5,048 nt of DNA, from contig JACPSA010000050.1 in assembly GCA_016193545.1 (NCBI GenBank), positions 1 through 5,048 of the forward strand, given 5' to 3'. The notes beneath the pieces are model-generated. The model made no database searches and was not told the origin of the DNA. It saw nothing but the letters and a program-made list of their open reading frames with translations. The stretch is from Chloroflexota bacterium. Its GTDB lineage: Bacteria > Chloroflexota > Dehalococcoidia > Dehalococcoidales > UBA2162. Positions 4,615-5,048 of the stretch are shown here, in pieces. A program made the translations under genes and the position numbers. The stretch's first letter is position 1; each line of letters starts with the position of its first letter.

Positions 4615-5048
4615 ATGGTACGGATATATCGACTGGTCATAGCTGTGGTACTGGCAGTCCTGCTGGGTACAATCGCCTGTGCTCCAGTCCGGGGACCGTC
4701 TGGCGGTGGTGGTATGATGGGTGGCGGCCAGGGAGGTGGCATGATGGGACCGGGCGGTATGATGGGGGGAGGCACGATGGGTGGTATGCCGATGATGGGT
4801 GGTACAGCGGGCTATTACTCTGATGTTCCTACTCCGCTCTCTCCTGACAAAGCTAAGACTATAGCTGGCAATTACCTGCTATCCCTGAACAACCCGGACC
4901 TTAAAATCGATGAGTTCGAAGAAGACGCCCACAATTTTTACCGGTCACTAATTGAGCCGAGTATAGAAAAAGGAGCCTTTGAAATCATCATAGACAGGTA
5001 TAGCGGAAACCTGCAACCTGAGCCCCAGAGTATGATGTGGAACACTAA
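4615..5048 (+). CDS. Met/Gly-rich lipoprotein with PepSY-like C-terminal region, 3' end cut by window
   Basis: The 144 visible residues begin with a signal peptide (1-21) and a lipobox-like TIAC with Cys22, so the protein is probably lipid-anchored outside the cytoplasmic membrane. The box is imperfect, with Thr at the -3 position. Residues 30-63 are almost only Gly and Met, with ten Met, including MMGPGGMMGGGTMGGMPMM (43-61). From about 72 a folded part starts with LSPDKAKTIAGNYLLSLNNP (75-94) and continues to AFEIIIDRYSGNLQPEP (121-137), a pattern like PepSY domains, where a helix is followed by a strand ending in D..tG. The frame is open at the window end, just after MMWNT. AAGGAG lies 7 nt before ATG. 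It is 24 nt after the microprotein gene and in the same set. The Met-rich segment resembles the loop of the SHOCT membrane protein, so the two may share a ligand or partner. Confidence 0.85.
   Translation, partial: MVRIYRLVIAVVLAVLLGTIACAPVRGPSGGGGMMGGGQGGGMMGPGGMMGGGTMGGMPMMGGTAGYYSDVPTPLSPDKAKTIAGNYLLSLNNPDLKIDEFEEDAHNFYRSLIEPSIEKGAFEIIIDRYSGNLQPEPQSMMWNT

Noticed and set aside
4488..4775. Proline-rich open frame on the minus strand
   Set aside because: It is the antisense of the Met/Gly-rich lipoprotein and the SHOCT microprotein. The proline runs are the complement of GGT/GGC repeats, and no ribosome binding site is seen.
1..5048. CRISPR array, tRNA, rRNA, transposase or phage genes
   Set aside because: No regular repeat-spacer pattern, cloverleaf, rRNA segment or recombinase motif was seen on either strand.

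Overview
The window looks like chromosomal DNA of an anaerobic bacterium. The gene style recalls Chloroflexota (Dehalococcoidia-like): GTG and TTG starts with strong AAGGAGG-type ribosome binding sites, a small ferredoxin next to DsrE and OsmC genes, and SHOCT proteins followed by a Met/Gly-rich PepSY-like lipoprotein. This taxonomic guess comes from recalled family resemblance, not from a search.

Left half, minus strand (1-2312): housekeeping genes. The ribosome-assembly GTPase Der is cut by the window start after about 350 residues. Upstream of it in transcription order is argF, encoding a complete ornithine carbamoyltransferase. Its best start is a TTG at 2240, with an extended -10 promoter near 2304-2312. 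A roughly 195-bp non-coding stretch between argF and der (1100-1295) is rich in hairpins, and its ends are imperfect inverted repeats of each other, like a small MITE-type repeat.

Middle, plus strand (2390-3922): a compact four-gene set follows a near-consensus sigma70 promoter (TTGACA, 17 bp, TATATG) with a palindromic operator candidate at the expected transcription start. It encodes an ArsR-type winged-helix repressor, an OsmC-family thiol protein with both catalytic cysteines, a DsrE-family protein with a CGTC motif, and a 68-residue Fe-S protein whose N-terminal cysteine pattern resembles the RLI/ABCE1 metal-binding domain. Together they suggest a regulated thiol, persulfide or sulfur-transfer module linked to redox chemistry.

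Right end, plus strand (3971-5048): a second tightly packed set follows tandem 11-bp direct repeats placed like an OmpR/PhoB-type activator site. It encodes a two-pass membrane protein with a C-terminal SHOCT domain, a 52-residue Cys/His/Met-rich microprotein with nearly the same SHOCT domain, and a Met/Gly-rich lipoprotein with a PepSY-like C-terminal region, cut by the window end. The SHOCT coding segment and the ribosome binding site after it are duplicated in tandem. The methionine-rich segments shared by the membrane protein and the lipoprotein, plus the Cys/His/Met-rich microprotein, suggest a cell-envelope metal (perhaps copper) or stress module. That function is inference.
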